Assembly: GCA_021780695.1 (NCBI GenBank) | Contig: JAJXYD010000026.1 | Span: 1 to 64,000 of the forward strand | Direction: 5' to 3' | Length of the DNA: 64,000 bases | Source: Deltaproteobacteria bacterium | GTDB taxonomy: Bacteria > Desulfobacterota > Syntrophobacteria > Syntrophobacterales > Syntrophobacteraceae | In this document: positions 45,001 through 53,755 of the stretch, piece by piece | Position numbering within the stretch: position 1 is the stretch's first letter | Layout of the letters: each line of letters opens with the position of its first letter | The notes under the pieces: generated by a model | What the model was told of the DNA's origin: nothing | Databases searched by the model: none | The model's input: the letters and a program-made list of their open reading frames with translations, nothing else | Made by a program: the position numbers and the translations under genes

Positions 45001-45082
45001 GCCCGATTATCTTTCGCACTTCATGGTTTTGCGAAACATCGTTGAGAATACGGTCAGAAGAGGTTTTGCGCCTGTTGACTAA
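42074..45082 (+). CDS. putA: Bifunctional proline dehydrogenase / P5C dehydrogenase
   Basis: A 1002-residue two-domain enzyme oxidising proline to glutamate. Seen: PRODH half with HFDMEHHDIKDLTLCL and DWANRREAGFTVRLVKGAYW, then an ALDH half with VIAPWNFPLAISAGMSSAA, NTVVYKPASLSA, AFTGSWEVGTDI, LEMGGKNAIIID and the catalytic Cys in YQGQKCSACSRLIV. There is no N-terminal DNA-binding domain, so it is the short catalytic form. ATG 42074 overlaps the KptA-like gene by eight bases; the open frame before it is a shadow. pstS follows 58 bases later. Confidence 0.95.
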   Translation: MSDIESRIVRRGSQLYDLMEGEEHSIFGPDYWAGKLFDWCMSNEAFKIQMFRFIDVFPSLKDSREVTGHLQQYFSGPELDFPSALNWGIKYIAPSWMTSKIIAAAIGRNIKKVASQFIAGSSPKGVLDALVKLRLSGFAFSIDLLGEAVVSEREAEDYKGRYLELFEFLDGVKQKLPALKDREESASIPLDWGRSPRLNVSIKSSAMYSQMSSCGFQNSIEKAKERLRPVVRRAMAAGAFIHFDMEHHDIKDLTLCLYKSLMEEEEFRGYPHTGIVIQAYLRESQSDVRQMIDWANRREAGFTVRLVKGAYWDQEVIWARQKSRPIPVFCRKAETDANFERLAAIILQNSGRVKLACGSHNIRSIAAVAEKALEFGVNPEDTEFQVLYGMGRPVRNALRAAGLPVRVYCPVGEMLQGMSYLVRRLLENTANESFLRLAGSKGHSKGELLKNPADVAALETADADGDLGAPAALGEGARSRGGFRNEPILDWSRRESREGFSLALKKVRESFPLKIGLQIGGKKIETKTCFESLNPNRNDEVVGIISSAGIKEAELGVFAAKAAFPAWRDMPAGKRADYLFKAAQCARLRRLELSALQVLEVGKSWSEADGDVCEAIDYLEYYGREIFRYANERPIGKTAGETSFLKYEPRGVTVVIAPWNFPLAISAGMSSAAIVAGNTVVYKPASLSAATGYMLNSIFEEAGLPAGVFNFVPGPGGEIGDALVSHPDVAMIAFTGSWEVGTDIISKAHRMEPQSSCVKNLVLEMGGKNAIIIDSDADLDEAVVYAIESAFGYQGQKCSACSRLIVIEKIYDRFVERLEEATASLNVGPVELPHNFMGAVIDEAAQKKVLRYIEMGKRAGYGFFERKAESDNGYFVPLCIFKGVDPGDALAQEEIFGPVLAVIKVRDFDEAIDVANGTRYALTGGVFSRSPANTAKAREKFRTGNLYINRGCTGAIVGRHPFGGFKMSGLGAKAGGPDYLSHFMVLRNIVENTVRRGFAPVD

Positions 45083-45140
45083 AACACAGCACACGGCCAG
45101 GATGGACCCACACCATACACAATGGCTGAGGAGAAAAGTT

Positions 45141-46178
45141 ATGAGGGCGATTGGGGCAATAGCGATCATGTGTATGGCGGTGTGGTTTGGTGCGGGCACA
45201 AGTGTGTTTGCCGCACAGCTAACCGGGGCGGGGGCATCCTTTCCCTACCCGGTCTTGGCCCGATGGGCCCTGGCCTACAGAGACGAGACGGGCATAAAAG
45301 TCAACTACCGCTCCATCGGGTCCGGGGGCGGTATAAGCCAACTGGAGGCCAACACCATAGATTTTGGAGCCTCTGAGATGCCTCTTGACCCCGTGACGCT
45401 AAAAAAGACGGGTCTTGTGCAGTTTCCGGTCGTTGTCGGCGGGGTAATACCCGTTGTTAATCTCAAAGGCATAAAACCCGGTGAAATCAAACTGAGCGGC
45501 AGTGTTTTGGCCAAAATCTACCTGGGCAAAATTACGAAATGGAACAGTTCCGAAATCGCAAGGCTAAATAAAGGGGTAAAACTTCCCGACCAATATATCA
45601 GTGTAGTGCACCGATCGGATGCTTCGGGCACAACTTTTACCTTCACCAACTATCTGTCGAAAATCAGCCCCGACTGGAAGCGCGCGGTTGGCACCGGCGT
45701 ATCGGTTTCCTGGCCAAAAGGCGAGGGCGGCAAGGGCAACGAGGGGGTTGCCTCCTACGTCCAAAACATTTCGGGTTCTATCGGTTATGTGGAATATGCA
45801 TACGCCCTCCAAAACAATATGACCTATACCTTAATGGAAAACAGAAACGGTTTTTTCGTAAAACCTGAGGCGAAAAGCTTTCAGGCTGCGACAGCCGGGT
45901 ACAATTGGGCCGGTTCGAAGGACTTTTACGTTGTCTTTACCGATCAACCGGGCAAGAAGGCATGGCCGATAATTGGCGTTACATTTATCCTGATGCACAA
46001 GGTTTCCACAGATCTGCCGGCAGCAAAACGGACGCTAAACTTCTTTGCCTGGGTCTATCGCAGCGGCGGAAAATCCGCCTGCGAGCTGAGCTATATTCCA
46101 ATGCCCGAAAGCGCTGTAAAACTCATTAAACAGGAGTGGGCATCGCAGATCAAGGGACCTGACGGTAAACCCATTTAG
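45141..46178 (+). CDS. pstS: Phosphate ABC-transporter substrate-binding protein
   Basis: A secreted protein of 345 residues: signal peptide ending near SVFAAQ, then the PstS start TGAGASFPYPVLARWA, RSIGSGGGISQLEANTIDFGASEMPL, and RSDASGTTFTFTNYLS, which bind phosphate. GAGGAG precedes the ATG. No pstCAB genes follow; instead DUF47 and pit come about 280 bases later, which is unusual. The permease may be encoded elsewhere, or the protein serves another phosphate function. Confidence 0.92.
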   Translation: MRAIGAIAIMCMAVWFGAGTSVFAAQLTGAGASFPYPVLARWALAYRDETGIKVNYRSIGSGGGISQLEANTIDFGASEMPLDPVTLKKTGLVQFPVVVGGVIPVVNLKGIKPGEIKLSGSVLAKIYLGKITKWNSSEIARLNKGVKLPDQYISVVHRSDASGTTFTFTNYLSKISPDWKRAVGTGVSVSWPKGEGGKGNEGVASYVQNISGSIGYVEYAYALQNNMTYTLMENRNGFFVKPEAKSFQAATAGYNWAGSKDFYVVFTDQPGKKAWPIIGVTFILMHKVSTDLPAAKRTLNFFAWVYRSGGKSACELSYIPMPESAVKLIKQEWASQIKGPDGKPI

Positions 46179-46459
46179 CAAGGAGGCTACCACCTTCGCG
46201 GCTTACAAAATTCACTGACATAAAAGTAAACTCTTCATTACCTCCCTGTCCCAAAATGTGGTAAAAGCCATACTGTGAAAAATCGGCGGCCTGCAAAGGG
46301 CTGCTGAGAGGCAGAATTTTATTAAATATATTGCCGCTTTACCTGGATTTTAAGGATGGGAGCGCTTGAGGTTTAATTGTAGCCCGGCGATTCCTTTGGA
46401 AGGCGGATACCCCCAGGCTTTCGACATGGCCTTGAGGGATGACTCAATAAGGGTGGCCC

Positions 46460-47089
46460 ATGGCTTTTAGTTTTTTCCCAAAATCACCAAAATTTTTCGA
46501 TTTCTTTCGCGAACAAAACCGCATTATCGTCAATGCGGCCACTGTGCTCGATAAACTTGCCCGGGAATTTGTCAATTGCGAATCGCAGTGCCAGGTGATC
46601 AACATGCTGGAAGCCGAAGGGGACGTGATAAACCGCATTATCCGCCGGGAGCTGTCCACGACTTTCATCACCCCGATCGATCGCGAGGACATCCATGAGA
46701 TCAACTCCTCGCAGGAAACGATACTTAACCATATTCAGGCTGTTTCCAACCGGATTGGCGTCTATGAAATAAAAGAAGTACGCTTTCAGGCCAAAAGAAT
46801 TATATCGAATATAAGGGAAATGGTTACCGGCATCGGGGTGATGCTGGGCCACCTGGGAAACGGAAAAGAGGTTGCAGGCACAGTGGCCCAGCTTCAACAT
46901 TTGAAGAAGGAATGTGAGATGCTTTTGGTCAGCGGTTTGGGGGAGCTCTATGATCACCCCGTAACGGAGCCGGGCAATATAGTGGAAATCATCAAGTGGA
47001 CACAAATCTACGACCGTATCGACAAGCTCTTTAACAGGACATGGCAGTTGACCAAATCCATTGAAGGGATCGTGCTCAAGAATGCTTGA
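46460..47089 (+). CDS. DUF47 PhoU-like regulator of Pit
   Basis: A 209-residue helical protein of the DUF47 family, related to PhoU. Seen: FFDFFREQNRIIVNAATVL, CQVINMLEAEGDVINRII, TTFITPIDREDIHEINSS and WTQIYDRIDKLFNRTWQLTKSIEGIVLKNA (in parts). These proteins accompany low-affinity Pit permeases and modulate them. The stop overlaps the pit start by eight bases, so they are translated together. The upstream gene is pstS. Confidence 0.92.
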   Translation: MAFSFFPKSPKFFDFFREQNRIIVNAATVLDKLAREFVNCESQCQVINMLEAEGDVINRIIRRELSTTFITPIDREDIHEINSSQETILNHIQAVSNRIGVYEIKEVRFQAKRIISNIREMVTGIGVMLGHLGNGKEVAGTVAQLQHLKKECEMLLVSGLGELYDHPVTEPGNIVEIIKWTQIYDRIDKLFNRTWQLTKSIEGIVLKNA

Positions 47090-48095
47090 GATACCCTTCT
47101 TCCTTATCGTCGTCATAGTTGTCGCCATGGTCTTTGATTTTACCAACGGGGCACACGATTCGGCCAACGCGATCGCAACGGTTGTTTCCACCCGGGTGCT
47201 TTCGCCCGCGGCAGCGGTGGTGATGGCCGCAGTATTAAACCTGGTCGGTGCGTTTATCGGCACCCATGTCGCGCAGACCGTGGGCGGCGGAATCGTTCAC
47301 CCCGACATGATCAGGGGCTGCCAGGCTTTAACCCTTGCAGCCCTTTTTGGTGCGATCGCGTGGAACATATTGACCTGGTATCTGGGACTGCCCTCCTCGT
47401 CTTCTCACGCCCTGATCGGTGGGCTGGTAGGCGCGACCTTTGTCTATGCGGGAGCCAAGGCCGTAAATTTTTACTCTATTTTAGCCAAGGTCATACTGCC
47501 GCTTGCCCTGTCGCCTTTGGCCGGATTTGTAGCGGGTTACCTGCTTATGTTGTCGCTTTCATGGATTTTTCATAAATCCTCGCCCCGCAAGGTAAATAAG
47601 TCTTTTAGAAAACTTCAGCTGGTATCGGCGGCCCTTATGGCTACCAGCCACGGCACCAATGACGCACAAAAGACCATGGGGCTAATCACCCTTGCGCTTT
47701 TTATCGACCACATGATCACGAAAATGGTGGTCCCCTTCTGGGTGAAACTGGCGTGCGCTCTGTGCATGGGATTAGGTACGGCCATTGGCGGCTGGCGAAT
47801 AATAAAGACAATGGGCCATAAGATCTTCAATCTGGACGCCATCCACGGTTTTTCGGCCGAGACATCGGCTTCGGCAGTTATTTTTGCATCTTCATTTTTT
47901 GGGGCCCCTATCAGCACGACCCACGTCATTTCGGCTTCCATCCTGGGGGTCGGGTCATCCAAGCGCTTATCGGCTGTTCGCTGGGGAGTTGCCGGACAGA
48001 TGGCCACGGCCTGGATTCTTACTCTACCCGCCTCCGGTCTTATCGCCGCACTTTGTTTTGAGTGCATGCGCATGTTGGGCCTTGCGGGTCGATGA
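47082..48095 (+). CDS. pit: Pit-family phosphate permease
   Basis: A 337-residue inner-membrane transporter with about ten hydrophobic segments and the two PHO4 repeats: VFDFTNGAHDSANAIATVV near the N terminus and ATSHGTNDAQKTMGLITLA in the middle. It moves metal phosphate with protons. ATG 47082 overlaps the DUF47 stop; a start 21 bases earlier is less likely. It converges with the HD-hydrolase gene 218 bases downstream, with no clear terminator in between. Confidence 0.94.
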   Translation: MLEIPFFLIVVIVVAMVFDFTNGAHDSANAIATVVSTRVLSPAAAVVMAAVLNLVGAFIGTHVAQTVGGGIVHPDMIRGCQALTLAALFGAIAWNILTWYLGLPSSSSHALIGGLVGATFVYAGAKAVNFYSILAKVILPLALSPLAGFVAGYLLMLSLSWIFHKSSPRKVNKSFRKLQLVSAALMATSHGTNDAQKTMGLITLALFIDHMITKMVVPFWVKLACALCMGLGTAIGGWRIIKTMGHKIFNLDAIHGFSAETSASAVIFASSFFGAPISTTHVISASILGVGSSKRLSAVRWGVAGQMATAWILTLPASGLIAALCFECMRMLGLAGR

Positions 48096-48313
48096 GCGAA
48101 TTTCCGGGGGGGACCTGCCCCACTGTCAAGTCAAGTTTCGTTCAGGACAGCTCAGCCACCTACTTCGATGCCGGGCTGTTCTCTGAGCCTGTAATGCCTG
48201 CCGCGCTACCTGCGGGCGATCACCCCTTCGCATTTGCCGAAGCTTTTTCGAACATAGACGAATTGCTCGTGCTTTCAGCTCCGGAGGCTGATCGGTTCAA
48301 CCTCTCCCCCAAG

Positions 48314-48898
48314 CTATTTTTTACCGTGTTTTTTCCCCCACCATTCGTCGTGTCCCTTAAACCACCAGTCTGTTGAATCGGCGGCGAGGATCTGCTCGGA
48401 GATCTCTTGCGCCCTCGAAGTGAGAAGACGCTGTCTGGCGAAATGAATCCACTTGGACGCGTAGCTGTTTCCCAGATCTTTTTGTTGCTTGAGTTCGACA
48501 ATGAGTTCGAGTTGGTCGGCGTCGTGGACCAGTATGGCCTCGGGGCTTTGGCACTGCCTATATTCCTTTAAAAGGCTCTTGAGCTCTTCTCCAAAGGGGA
48601 GCGAGGCCGCCAGGTCGGCCATGGCGCTCTCCTCGTCGACTGCAACGTATCTCTTGTTCACATAGTTTTGGTCCCCGGTTCGCGCCTCCGGCAGATCGTG
48701 GACAAGGCTCATGCAAATGACCTTGCACGTATCGATGTCCGAATCCATTCGCGAAAGAGCAAAACCGATCATGGCCACCCGGAAGGAATGCTCGGCCACC
48801 GATTCCCCTCCGGAGCCCAGGAACTGAAAGCCCGAACGGGGCGTTTTCTTTAACATTCCTAATTCAAAAAAGAAGTCGATTACTTTGCTGTATTCCAA
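48314..48898 (-). CDS. HD-domain hydrolase (YfbR-like)
   Basis: A 194-residue HD protein. Seen: FLGSGGESVAEHSFRVAM, MSLVHDLPEARTGD with the HD metal dyad, EYRQCQSPEAILVHDADQLE, and a C-terminal KWIHFARQRL. Such proteins are deoxynucleotide 5'-nucleotidases (YfbR) or broader HD hydrolases. The start is a TTG with AAGGGAG before it. It sits between convergent pit and divergent ilvH; no link to either is seen. Confidence 0.85.
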   Translation of the reverse strand: MEYSKVIDFFFELGMLKKTPRSGFQFLGSGGESVAEHSFRVAMIGFALSRMDSDIDTCKVICMSLVHDLPEARTGDQNYVNKRYVAVDEESAMADLAASLPFGEELKSLLKEYRQCQSPEAILVHDADQLELIVELKQQKDLGNSYASKWIHFARQRLLTSRAQEISEQILAADSTDWWFKGHDEWWGKKHGKK

Positions 48899-48975
48899 TC
48901 AAGTCTCCCTTGTGATATCAATCTAAAGTTAAGGATCGTGCGAAATGCCTTGCGTTGCTTTTCTCCGGTTAATTC

Positions 48976-48996
48976 CTTAACCCGGACCGGGTTAAG
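48976..48996. repeat. Ten-bp hairpin in the ilvH upstream region
   Basis: CTTAACCCGG (48976-48985) and CCGGGTTAAG (48987-48996) form a near-perfect hairpin about 110 bases upstream of ilvH. A second palindrome, TCAATATTGA (49043-49052), lies close to the likely promoter and may be an operator. No leader peptide rich in branched amino acids was seen. Confidence 0.5.
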
Positions 48997-49104
48997 ATAA
49001 GCCGCTCGCGGGCTATGAGTTTATTGCGCTTTAAAATACCGGTCAATATTGATATATTGGTCATTCGACATGTTTTTTAAAATACAGCCGGAGGTTCAAA
49101 ATAA

Positions 49105-49632
49105 ATGGAGAAGCATACCCTGGCGGTACTGGTTGAAAATTCTCCCGGCGTTCTGACCCGCGTAGCTGGCCTTTTCGCTCGTCGGGGTTTTAATATCGAC
49201 AGCCTTGCAGTGGGCCGAACGGATAGAGACGATGTCTCCCGCATGACCATCGTGGTGGAAGGAGACAAACCCCTTATCGAGCAGGTCACAAAGCAGCTCC
49301 ACAAGCTCATAGACGTCATCAAAATCAGCAATATAACCGATGATGAGTATGTGGATCGGGAACTCGTGATGCTCAAGGTAACGGCGGACCCCGGCCAGAG
49401 AGTTGAAATCATGCACATTGCCGGCATATTCCGGGCCCGCGTCGTTGACCTTGGCAGCAAGACAATAACTTTCGAGTGCACGGGGACCGAGGGCAAGATC
49501 AACGCCTTCGAGGAATCTCTTCGCCCATACGGAATTAAGGAACTGGTTCGAACGGGCAAGATAGCCATGCTTCGCGGAAGCAAATATGTGGCCCTGAGCC
49601 TGGCTCAGACACGTGAAGCCGAAAACGGTTGA
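49105..49632 (+). CDS. ilvH: Acetolactate synthase, small subunit
   Basis: A 175-residue regulatory subunit that gives valine feedback to acetolactate synthase. Seen: an N-terminal ACT domain (HTLAVLVENSPGVLTRVAGL, FARRGFNIDSLAVG) and a C-terminal part with ELVMLKV and IARI-like GKIAML. It precedes the large subunit, the reverse of the common ilvB-ilvN order, and overlaps its open frame at the stop. ilvC is not downstream. Confidence 0.95.
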   Translation: MEKHTLAVLVENSPGVLTRVAGLFARRGFNIDSLAVGRTDRDDVSRMTIVVEGDKPLIEQVTKQLHKLIDVIKISNITDDEYVDRELVMLKVTADPGQRVEIMHIAGIFRARVVDLGSKTITFECTGTEGKINAFEESLRPYGIKELVRTGKIAMLRGSKYVALSLAQTREAENG

Positions 49633-49655
49633 AAATTTTTCCAGAGGGGGATGAA

Positions 49656-51329
49656 GTGGAAATGACAGTAGGCGAGGCCCTTCTCGAGTGCCTCGAAAGG
49701 GAAAATGTCGAAATCGTTTTCGGTTATCCGGGCGGAGCAGTCCTTCCGCTCTATGACGCACTGTATCACTCCACCAGGATAAAGCACGTACTGGTGCGCC
49801 ATGAACAGGGAGGCGCCCATGCCGCCGACGGCTACGCGCGCGTTTCGGGCAAGGTCGGAGTGTGCATTGGCACTTCGGGCCCCGGGGCCACCAACCTGGT
49901 CACGGGCATCGCAAACGCTTACATGGATTCGGTGCCCCTTGTGGTGATCACCGGCCAGGTACCCACCATTCAGATCGGCACCGATGCCTTTCAGGAGGTG
50001 GATATCACAGGCATTACTCTGCCTATAACCAAGCATAACTGGCTTTTGAAGGATCCCGCAAAACTGCCGCAGGTGGTAAAGAGCGCTTTTCATATCGCGT
50101 CCACCGGCCGCCCCGGACCGGTGCTGATTGATATTCCAAAGGACGTGGCCCAGGCCAGGATCAATTTCAAGTACCCTTCCTCGGTTAAGCTTAGAGGCTA
50201 TAAACCTACCTACAAAGGCCACCCGTCCAAAATCAGCGAAATCGCAAAGCTTACCGCGAAGGCTAAAAGGCCCATTATCTGCGCGGGCGGAGGCATTCTG
50301 GCCTCCAACGCCTCCGAAGAGCTCTTAAAATTTGCCGAAGCCATCTCGGCCCCTGTAACCAATACGTTCATGGGTCTTGCGGGCTTTCCCGGTGACCATC
50401 CGCTTTTCCTTGGAATGCTTGGCCTCCACGGAACCCGCTACGCCAACCTGGCCATAACCGAATGTGACCTGCTGATCGCGCTTGGCGCCAGATTTGACGA
50501 TCGCGTCGTAATGAACATCAACAGTTTTGCCCCTGGGGCCACTGTCGTTCACGTAGACATCGATCCGGCTGAAATCGGAAAAGTTATCGCCACCAATGTC
50601 CCGCTTGTGGGCGACGTTAAAATGATCTTAAAAGAGCTGCTGCCTCTGCTCGAAAAAGTGGACCGCTCCGAATGGCTCGAAAGGATAAAATCCCTTAAAG
50701 CCCAATATCCTCTTACCTACGAGGGCGATTCGAGCCTCAAACCCCAGTTTATTATCCAACAGCTTTCCGACTGCACCAGGGGGGATGCCATCATCGTTAC
50801 CGATGTCGGTCAGCACCAGATGTGGGTAGCCCAGTACTACCGCTTTAAAAAGCCGCGCACCCTGGTATCCTCGGGCGGGCTGGGATGCATGGGATTTGGA
50901 CTTCCGGCCGCCATCGGTGCGGCCATGGCCGCACCGATGGGGGAAAAAGTCATCCTCGTAAGCGGTGACGGCAGTATCCAGATGACCATCCAGGAACTTG
51001 CCACCATGATGGAACAGTGCCTTGACGTTAAAATAATTCTTTTTAACAATTCCGCGCTCGGCATGGTGCGTCAGCTCCAGGAATACTATTGTCAGGGCCG
51101 CCACATGGCAACCCATTTCCAGTTTCACCCGGATTTCGAAATCCTGGCTAGGGCCTACGGCATCCCTGCTTATACCTTCAGAACCCAGGAAGATGTAGTC
51201 AAGGGACTTCCCGAGGTCATAAACAGTTCCGGTCCGGCGTTTGTCAACTGCATCGTTCCCCCTGAAGAAAACGTTTTGCCGATGGTGCCCGCGGGCAAGG
51301 GTATCAGTGAAACGGTCGAATGCGGTTAA
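49656..51329 (+). CDS. ilvB: Acetolactate synthase, large subunit
   Basis: The TPP- and FAD-dependent catalytic subunit for isoleucine and valine synthesis. Seen: the catalytic-Glu region VEIVFGYPGGAVLPLYDAL, HEQGGAHAADGYAR, GTSGPGATNLVTGIA, and the TPP motif GDGSIQMTIQELATM followed by NNSALGMVRQ. Start is taken as GTG 49656 with GAGGGGG five bases upstream; ATG 49662 is nearly as good. The product has about 557 residues, normal for the family. A GC-rich hairpin follows. Confidence 0.95.
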   Translation: MEMTVGEALLECLERENVEIVFGYPGGAVLPLYDALYHSTRIKHVLVRHEQGGAHAADGYARVSGKVGVCIGTSGPGATNLVTGIANAYMDSVPLVVITGQVPTIQIGTDAFQEVDITGITLPITKHNWLLKDPAKLPQVVKSAFHIASTGRPGPVLIDIPKDVAQARINFKYPSSVKLRGYKPTYKGHPSKISEIAKLTAKAKRPIICAGGGILASNASEELLKFAEAISAPVTNTFMGLAGFPGDHPLFLGMLGLHGTRYANLAITECDLLIALGARFDDRVVMNINSFAPGATVVHVDIDPAEIGKVIATNVPLVGDVKMILKELLPLLEKVDRSEWLERIKSLKAQYPLTYEGDSSLKPQFIIQQLSDCTRGDAIIVTDVGQHQMWVAQYYRFKKPRTLVSSGGLGCMGFGLPAAIGAAMAAPMGEKVILVSGDGSIQMTIQELATMMEQCLDVKIILFNNSALGMVRQLQEYYCQGRHMATHFQFHPDFEILARAYGIPAYTFRTQEDVVKGLPEVINSSGPAFVNCIVPPEENVLPMVPAGKGISETVECG

Positions 51330-51342
51330 AAATCCAGCGTAA

Positions 51343-51392
51343 GGCCGCGGGGGGACAAGTAGAATCAAATTTCCTGGCCTCCCCCCCCGGCC
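51343..51392 (+). terminator. Probable terminator after ilvB
   Basis: Arms 51343-51355 and 51380-51392 pair over 12 positions with one mismatch, with GGCC at the base and a G run pairing with a C run. A moderately T-rich stretch (ATTCTTCCTTTA) follows. It separates ilvB from hpnJ. Confidence 0.6.
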
Positions 51393-51446
51393 ATATTCTT
51401 CCTTTATAGCTTCTTCGCGTATGAAACCCAAGGAGACGACCCCGAT

Positions 51447-52889
51447 ATGATGAAGACCTTGCTCCTCAATCCCCCGTCTTTTGAAAAATTTGACGGGGGT
51501 GCCGGCGCGCGTTGGCCCGCCCGCCGTGAGATTGCCTCTTACTGGTACCCTGTTTGGCTCGGATATGCTGCCGGGCTGATAGAAAATAGCAGGCTCCTCG
51601 ATGCTTCCCCACACGGTGTTAGTCCTGAGCAAACCGTCGAAATTGCTAAAGACTATGAATTCCTGGTGTTATTTACGAGCAAACCCGGCTTCTACAACGA
51701 CGTGAGCCTTATCGAAAAGATTAAGGCCGTCAACCCCGGCATAAAAATAGCCTTTGTGGGCCCGCCCGTTTCCGTTCAACCCGAACTCGCGCTCAATGCC
51801 TCACCGGCTATCGACTTCATTGCACGAAAGGAGTTCGACTACACGGTTGCCGAGTTCGCCGCCGGAAAAGAGCTAAGTAAGATCGACGGAGTAAGCTACA
51901 GGGAAAACGGCAAAATCATCCACACTCCCGACCGGCCTCTGATCGAAGACCTGGACGCCCTGCCCTCCATAGTCGATATCTACAGGCGCGATCTCGATCC
52001 GACCAAATACAATATCCCTTTCCTGAAACATCCCTATCTTGCCTTTTACACTTCCCGCGGCTGCCCGGCCAGGTGCATATACTGCCTGTGGCCCCAGACT
52101 TTCACCGGGCATCCCTGGCGGGTCCGAAGCAATCAATCGGTTGTTGCCGAAGTAAAACACGCTCTCGAGATATTTCCCGAAGTTAAGGAAATCTTCTTTG
52201 ACGACGACACCTGGGCGTGGGGCAAAAGCCGTGTCATCGAACTGTGCAAGCAGCTAAAACCGCTAAATTTTACCTGGTCGTGCAATAGCCGCGTCCATGC
52301 CGACTACGATATGCTAAAAGCCATGAAGGAAGCCGGCTGCCGGCTCCTCGTCGTGGGATTCGAATCCGGAGTCCAGCAAGTTCTGGATAACATGAAAAAA
52401 GGCATCACGGTCCAACAGTCCCTCACCTTTATGAAAAACTGCCGGGAACTTGGAATTACCGTCCATGGTGACTTCATGATCGGCCTTCCGGGAGAAACCA
52501 AAGAGACGATAAAACAAACCATAGAGTTCGCCAAAAAGCTGGACCCGGAAACGATCCAGGTCTCCCTGGCCCACCCCTATCCGGGTACGGAGTTCTACCA
52601 GTATCTGCAAGCCAACGGTTTTCTTACCGAAGACGATATGTCCGACGAACTCGGCCACCAGATGGCAAACTACGAATACCCCTGGCTGAGCAGGCAGGAG
52701 ATCGTCGATGCGGTCGAATATTTTTACGGTGCCTACTATTTCAGGCCCAAAGTGATATACAGAATCGTTCGACGGGCTATTTTCGATAACCAGGAGCGAA
52801 AGCGCCTCTACCAGGAAGCCCGTGATTACCTCAGCCTTCGGGCGCGGCGGAAAAAATTTTCCGGAAACGCCTTTGAAAAGACGATGTAA
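51447..52889 (+). CDS. hpnJ: Hopanoid cyclitol-ether radical SAM protein HpnJ
   Basis: A 480-residue B12-binding-type radical SAM protein. Seen: an N-terminal alpha/beta part with ARREIASYWYPVWLGYAAGL, then SRGCPARCIYCLWPQ (C206, C210, C213), EIFFDDDTWAWG, GFESGVQQVLDNMKKG, DFMIGLPGETKETI and AHPYPGTEFYQYL. HpnJ converts the glucosamine ring on bacteriohopanetetrol to the cyclitol ether. AAGGAG is upstream of the ATG. Its stop overlaps the hpnK start (TAATG). It opens the second hopanoid locus. Confidence 0.92.
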   Translation: MMKTLLLNPPSFEKFDGGAGARWPARREIASYWYPVWLGYAAGLIENSRLLDASPHGVSPEQTVEIAKDYEFLVLFTSKPGFYNDVSLIEKIKAVNPGIKIAFVGPPVSVQPELALNASPAIDFIARKEFDYTVAEFAAGKELSKIDGVSYRENGKIIHTPDRPLIEDLDALPSIVDIYRRDLDPTKYNIPFLKHPYLAFYTSRGCPARCIYCLWPQTFTGHPWRVRSNQSVVAEVKHALEIFPEVKEIFFDDDTWAWGKSRVIELCKQLKPLNFTWSCNSRVHADYDMLKAMKEAGCRLLVVGFESGVQQVLDNMKKGITVQQSLTFMKNCRELGITVHGDFMIGLPGETKETIKQTIEFAKKLDPETIQVSLAHPYPGTEFYQYLQANGFLTEDDMSDELGHQMANYEYPWLSRQEIVDAVEYFYGAYYFRPKVIYRIVRRAIFDNQERKRLYQEARDYLSLRARRKKFSGNAFEKTM

Positions 52890-53755
52890 TGACACTTCGC
52901 CGCCTTATAGTAAATGGCGATGATTTCGGCATATCACAGGAAGTTAACGATGCCGTTATCCTTGCCTACCGGCACGGGATTCTTACCAGCACCAGCCTTA
53001 TGGTTTCGGGCGAGGCTTTTGAGCAGGCGGTCCAATTGGCCGGGGAAAACCCCGGTCTCGCGGTGGGACTGCATGTAACCTGTGCATGCGGCCGCCCGGT
53101 TCTCCCTCCCGTTCGGCTCCCGCATGTTGTGGGAAAAGAGGGGCGTTTCCCGGTCGATCCGGGCGTGGCGGGTTTAAACTATTTTTTCTCCCCGGGCGCA
53201 AGAAAAGAGATTGTAAAAGAAATAGCCGCTCAATTTGAAAAATTTGCCCGCACTGGACTCGATTTTTCTCATGTCGACAGCCACTGCCACATGCACGTCC
53301 ATCCCGTAGTGCTCGATGCAATAGTTGAAATTGCAAAAGCCTACGGAATAAAGAGGATTCGGGTGCCGGCGGACAATTTTTTCTCTGCCCTTCCCTTTTT
53401 GCCTTCGCCCGTTAAGAGTGGCGCCTATGCCGTTGTTTTTAAGCTCTTAACCCGGAGAATGAAAAGGATTTTGAGCTCTAGGGGCTTTATCTTTCCCAGG
53501 ACCGTTTACGGCAATCTTATGACCGGCCACATGAGCCTTCAATATGTGCTGCGGCTTCTCGACAACCTCCGGGAGGGAACCTCCGAACTCTATCTTCACC
53601 CCGCCCTGCCCCGCGAGGCGGACGGTAAAGCCGATGCCCGGCGCGTGCAGTGCTCTAGGGAGTTGTCCATTTTGATTCACCCCGAAGTGCGACACAAAAT
53701 CGCTCGGTCGCAGGTAAGACTTTCCACCTACCGCGACTTGGATAAACAGATATGA
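52889..53755 (+). CDS. hpnK: Hopanoid deacetylase HpnK
   Basis: A 288-residue YdjC/ChbG-type deacetylase. Seen: RLIVNGDDFGISQEVNDAVI (metal ligand DD), LAVGLHVTCACGRPVLPP, DFSHVDSHCHMHVHPVVLDAI, and YLHPALPREADGK. HpnK removes the acetyl group from N-acetylglucosaminyl bacteriohopanetetrol. ATG 52889 overlaps the hpnJ stop and its own stop overlaps the next gene start (ATGA), so four genes form one translational chain. Confidence 0.92.
   Translation: MTLRRLIVNGDDFGISQEVNDAVILAYRHGILTSTSLMVSGEAFEQAVQLAGENPGLAVGLHVTCACGRPVLPPVRLPHVVGKEGRFPVDPGVAGLNYFFSPGARKEIVKEIAAQFEKFARTGLDFSHVDSHCHMHVHPVVLDAIVEIAKAYGIKRIRVPADNFFSALPFLPSPVKSGAYAVVFKLLTRRMKRILSSRGFIFPRTVYGNLMTGHMSLQYVLRLLDNLREGTSELYLHPALPREADGKADARRVQCSRELSILIHPEVRHKIARSQVRLSTYRDLDKQI

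Noticed and set aside
50628..51632. 334-codon antisense frame across ilvB
   Set aside because: It lies opposite a clear catalytic gene, has no recognised motif and no ribosome binding site.
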